In this document: piece by piece, positions 58,725 to 64,000 of the stretch | Layout: each line of letters opens with the position of its first letter | Numbering within the stretch: position 1 is the first letter of the stretch | Assembly (NCBI RefSeq): GCF_020515695.1 | Contig: NZ_JAIWJA010000013.1 | Coordinates: 1-64,000 of the forward strand | DNA: 64,000 nucleotides | Direction of reading: 5' to 3' | From: Pseudomonas sp. MWU16-30317 | Lineage (GTDB): Bacteria > Pseudomonadota > Gammaproteobacteria > Pseudomonadales > Pseudomonadaceae | Translations under genes and position numbers: made by a program | The notes under the pieces: model-generated | What the model was told of the DNA's origin: nothing | The model's input: only the letters and a program-made list of their open reading frames with translations | Databases searched by the model: none

Positions 58725-58826
58725 TGGGCACCTCGATATTTCTGGCGTCGCGATTAACTGGGCGCGGAGATTGCCGCTCGGGTAAACTGGCCGCCGCTTT
58801 TTACAAGATCAGACAAGGGTCAGATT

Positions 58827-59135
58827 ATGCCGCTCACTCAGGAGCAGAAGAAACAGTACAAATCCATCGGCCACCATCTGAAACCGGTTTTGATTGTGGC
58901 AGATAATGGATTGACTGAAGGTGTTTTAGCAGAGTTCGAACGCGCTGTGAGCGATCACGAGCTGATCAAGATCAAGCTCAACATCCTCGATCGCGAACAA
59001 CGTCTGGCGACCATTGCACAGCTGTGCAAGACCGGCCGCGCCGATCTGGTGCAAGTCATCGGCAAAATGGCGTTGATCTACCGCAAGAATCCGCAGGTGA
59101 ACAAACAGCTGTCGAACGTCCACCGGGCGCATTGA
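58827..59135 (+). CDS. yhbY: Ribosome assembly RNA-binding protein YhbY
   Basis: The 102-residue single CRM-domain protein associates with pre-50S particles. It contains LKPVLIVADNGLTEGVLAEF and the GKMALIYRKNP segment with the conserved basic turn. AAGGGTCAG precedes the ATG. It is divergent from rlmE and convergent with greA, from which a REP palindrome separates it. Confidence 0.94.
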   Translation: MPLTQEQKKQYKSIGHHLKPVLIVADNGLTEGVLAEFERAVSDHELIKIKLNILDREQRLATIAQLCKTGRADLVQVIGKMALIYRKNPQVNKQLSNVHRAH

Positions 59136-59147
59136 TCGCTTAAAAAG

Positions 59148-59200
59148 CTTCGCGGGCAAGCCCTGCTCCCACCGTGTAGGAGCAAGGCGTGCCCGCGAAG
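59148..59200. repeat. REP palindrome between yhbY and greA, probable bidirectional terminator
   Basis: Arms CTTCGCGGGCAAGCCCTGCTC and its near-complement (59148-59168 and 59180-59200) form a long stem with few mismatches between two convergent genes. Confidence 0.82.
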
Positions 59201-59211
59201 GGTTCACCCCG

Positions 59212-59684
59212 TCAGATGTGCTTGACGCTGACGATCTCGTACTCGACGACGCCGCTCGGCGTTTTCACCGCCACCACGTCGCCCTCTTCCTTGGCAATCA
59301 AGGCGCGAGCAATGGGCGAACCCACGGAAATCTTTCCGAGTTTGAAGTCGGCTTCATCTTCCCCGACGATGTGATAGGTCACTGATTCGTCGGTTTCGAC
59401 GTTGGCGATCTCCACTGTCGTGCCGAAAATCACCTTGCCGGTGGGCTCGATCGTGGTGACATCGATGATTACCGCATTCTGCATGCGGCCTTCGATATCC
59501 CGGATGCGCGCCTCGACCATACCCTGCTGCTCGCGGGCAGCGTGGTATTCGGCGTTTTCCTTCAGGTCCCCCAGCTCGCGCGCAGTACCGATGTCCTGGC
59601 TGAGCTTGGGGCGCACTACCTTGGTCAGGTGCGCGTGTTCTTCTTCCAGGGCGCGCGCGCCCTGGACAGTCATGGGGTATTTGA

Positions 59685-59688
<4 letters not shown>
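59212..59688 (-). CDS. greA: Transcription elongation factor GreA
   Basis: GreA enters the RNA polymerase secondary channel and rescues backtracked complexes. The 158 residues from MIKYPMTVQG have the N-terminal coiled coil with acidic tip (ARELGDLKENAEYHAAREQQG) and a C-terminal FKBP-like domain. The ATG overlaps the carB stop (ATGA), so greA is translated with carB. DksA (16479) uses the same polymerase channel. Confidence 0.96.
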
Positions 59689-62906
<3,218 letters not shown>

Positions 62907-63041
62907 GGGTTGTCACTCAAGTCCGCAATTCAGTCGGCGATCCCGGGGGATGGCCGGCTTGACATCATTCGTTGGCGTGGGTGGCTGCCACCGTCGCCGG
63001 GGCTGCCACTCGTACGCGCGTGGGCTTTTCGAATCCAGGCC

Positions 63042-64000
63042 TTAGCGACGCTTGGCCATGGCATCGACGAAGCGGTCGAACAACGGCGCCACATCGTTAG
63101 GGCCCGGGCTCGCTTCAGGGTGACCCTGGAAGCTGAAGGCGCTCTTGTCGGTCAGCTCGATACCCTGCAGGGTACCGTCGAACAGCGACTTGTGGATGGC
63201 GCGCACGTTACTCGGCAGGGTGGCCTCATCGACCGCAAAACCGTGGTTCTGGCTGGTGATCATGACCACGCCGGTATCCAGGTCCTGGACCGGGTGGTTG
63301 GCACCGTGGTGCCCGTGACCCATCTTGACGGTCTTGGCGCCAGCGGCCAGGGCCAGCAGCTGGTGGCCCAGGCAGATACCGAACACCGGAATGTCGGTTT
63401 CGAGCACTTCCTTGATCGCCTTGATAGCGTAGTCGCAAGGCTCGGGATCGCCCGGACCGTTGGACAGGAACACGCCATCCGGGTTGAGTGCCAGTACGTC
63501 GCTGGCCGGGGTTTGCGCTGGCACCACGGTGACGCGGCAACCGCGCTCGACCAGCATGCGCAGGATGTTGACCTTGACGCCGTAGTCGAACGCGACCACG
63601 TGGTAAGGCAGCTCGCTGGCCGGGATCTCGGCGTGCTCGTTGGTAGCCAGATCCCAGACCGTGGAACGCCACTCGTAGCTTTCCTTGACGCTGACGACCT
63701 TGGCCAGGTCCATGCCCTTGAGGCCCGGGAAGCCGCGTGCGGCAGCGATAGCGGCTTCTTCGCTGATGTTGTCGCCGGCCATGATGCAGCCGTTCTGAGC
63801 GCCTTTCTCACGCAGGATGCGGGTCAGGCGGCGGGTGTCGATACCGGCGATGGCCACCACATTGTTGGCCTTCAGGTAGTCCGACAGCGACATCGTGTTG
63901 CGCCAGTTGCTGGCAACCAGCGGCAGATCACGGATGACCAGGCCGGCGGACCAGACACGGTCGGACTCGGCGTCGCCCGGATTGGTCCCGGTGTTGCCGA
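63042..64000 (-). CDS. carA: Carbamoyl phosphate synthase small subunit (5' end outside window)
   Basis: This is the glutaminase subunit, releasing ammonia for CarB. The reading frame stays open to the right edge; the segment beyond the internal Met at 63893 (GNTGTNPGDAES, LVIRDLPLVASNWRN) is typical CarA sequence, so the true start lies outside the window. The class I amidotransferase nucleophile Cys lies in FGICLGHQLLALA, with the C-terminal His/Glu in FQGHPEASPGP. It is the first gene of carA-carB-greA. Confidence 0.96.
   Translation of the reverse strand, partial: GNTGTNPGDAESDRVWSAGLVIRDLPLVASNWRNTMSLSDYLKANNVVAIAGIDTRRLTRILREKGAQNGCIMAGDNISEEAAIAAARGFPGLKGMDLAKVVSVKESYEWRSTVWDLATNEHAEIPASELPYHVVAFDYGVKVNILRMLVERGCRVTVVPAQTPASDVLALNPDGVFLSNGPGDPEPCDYAIKAIKEVLETDIPVFGICLGHQLLALAAGAKTVKMGHGHHGANHPVQDLDTGVVMITSQNHGFAVDEATLPSNVRAIHKSLFDGTLQGIELTDKSAFSFQGHPEASPGPNDVAPLFDRFVDAMAKRR

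Overview
The window is a chromosomal segment of a Pseudomonas species outside P. aeruginosa, most like the putida/fluorescens lineage. Three things support this. The gene order follows the Pseudomonas core order almost exactly (msrPQ-pssA-ilvCHI, mrcB, cbpA-prrF, dksA-gluQ, cbrXAB-crcZ-pcnB-folK-panBC-pgi-acs, pnp-rpsO-truB-rbfA-infB-nusA-rimP-tRNA-secG-tpiA-glmM-folP-ftsH-rlmE-yhbY-greA-carB-carA). The genus-specific small RNAs PrrF and CrcZ are both present. GC-rich REP palindromes typical of pseudomonads sit in many intergenic gaps. No insertion sequence, prophage, integron, restriction system or CRISPR array is visible.

Layout. Positions 1-150 hold a strong promoter firing leftwards out of the window, probably into an rRNA operon. 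Positions 151-6131 (minus strand) carry methionine sulfoxide repair (msrPQ), phosphatidylserine synthesis (pssA) and branched-chain amino acid synthesis (ilvI-ilvH-ilvC), with a structured leader before ilvI. Positions 6528-10424 hold a small DUF4124 protein, yqcC, and the cell-wall pair lpoP-mrcB. Positions 10543-13846 hold a kinase/ATPase fusion, a pentapeptide-repeat protein, a TfoX C-terminal-like protein and a cAMP-binding-type protein, followed by the Fur-controlled sRNA PrrF. Positions 14076-17897 hold a Rieske protein, sfsA, an aminotransferase, dksA and gluQ.

Positions 18102-23260 form the carbon/nitrogen-balance module: cbrX, the transporter-kinase cbrA, the sigma54 activator cbrB, an array of GTTAC/GTAAC sites, a -24/-12 promoter, and the Hfq/Crc-titrating sRNA CrcZ with six A-rich CA motifs. 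After it come pcnB, folK, panB-panC (no panD here), pgi, an acetyl-CoA synthetase, a thiolase, an RlmI-like methyltransferase, a DUF748 envelope protein with a DUF2845 partner, and a BON-domain protein preceded by a sigma54-like promoter.

The one clearly accessory gene (38166-43235) encodes a 1689-residue protein with a dermonecrotic-toxin-like core and a C-terminal HEISH...D zinc-protease-like motif. It sits alone, with no visible immunity gene or secretion system, between the BON gene and pnp. From 43321 to 64000 the window is core information processing and biosynthesis on the minus strand, ending inside carA, which is cut by the window edge.

How the genes work together. The main regulatory theme is RNA-based global control: PrrF for iron sparing, CbrAB-CrcZ for release of catabolite repression, and DksA with the stringent response. 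PNPase, S15, IF2, NusA, RbfA, RimP, TruB, RlmE and YhbY build and service the translation machinery.
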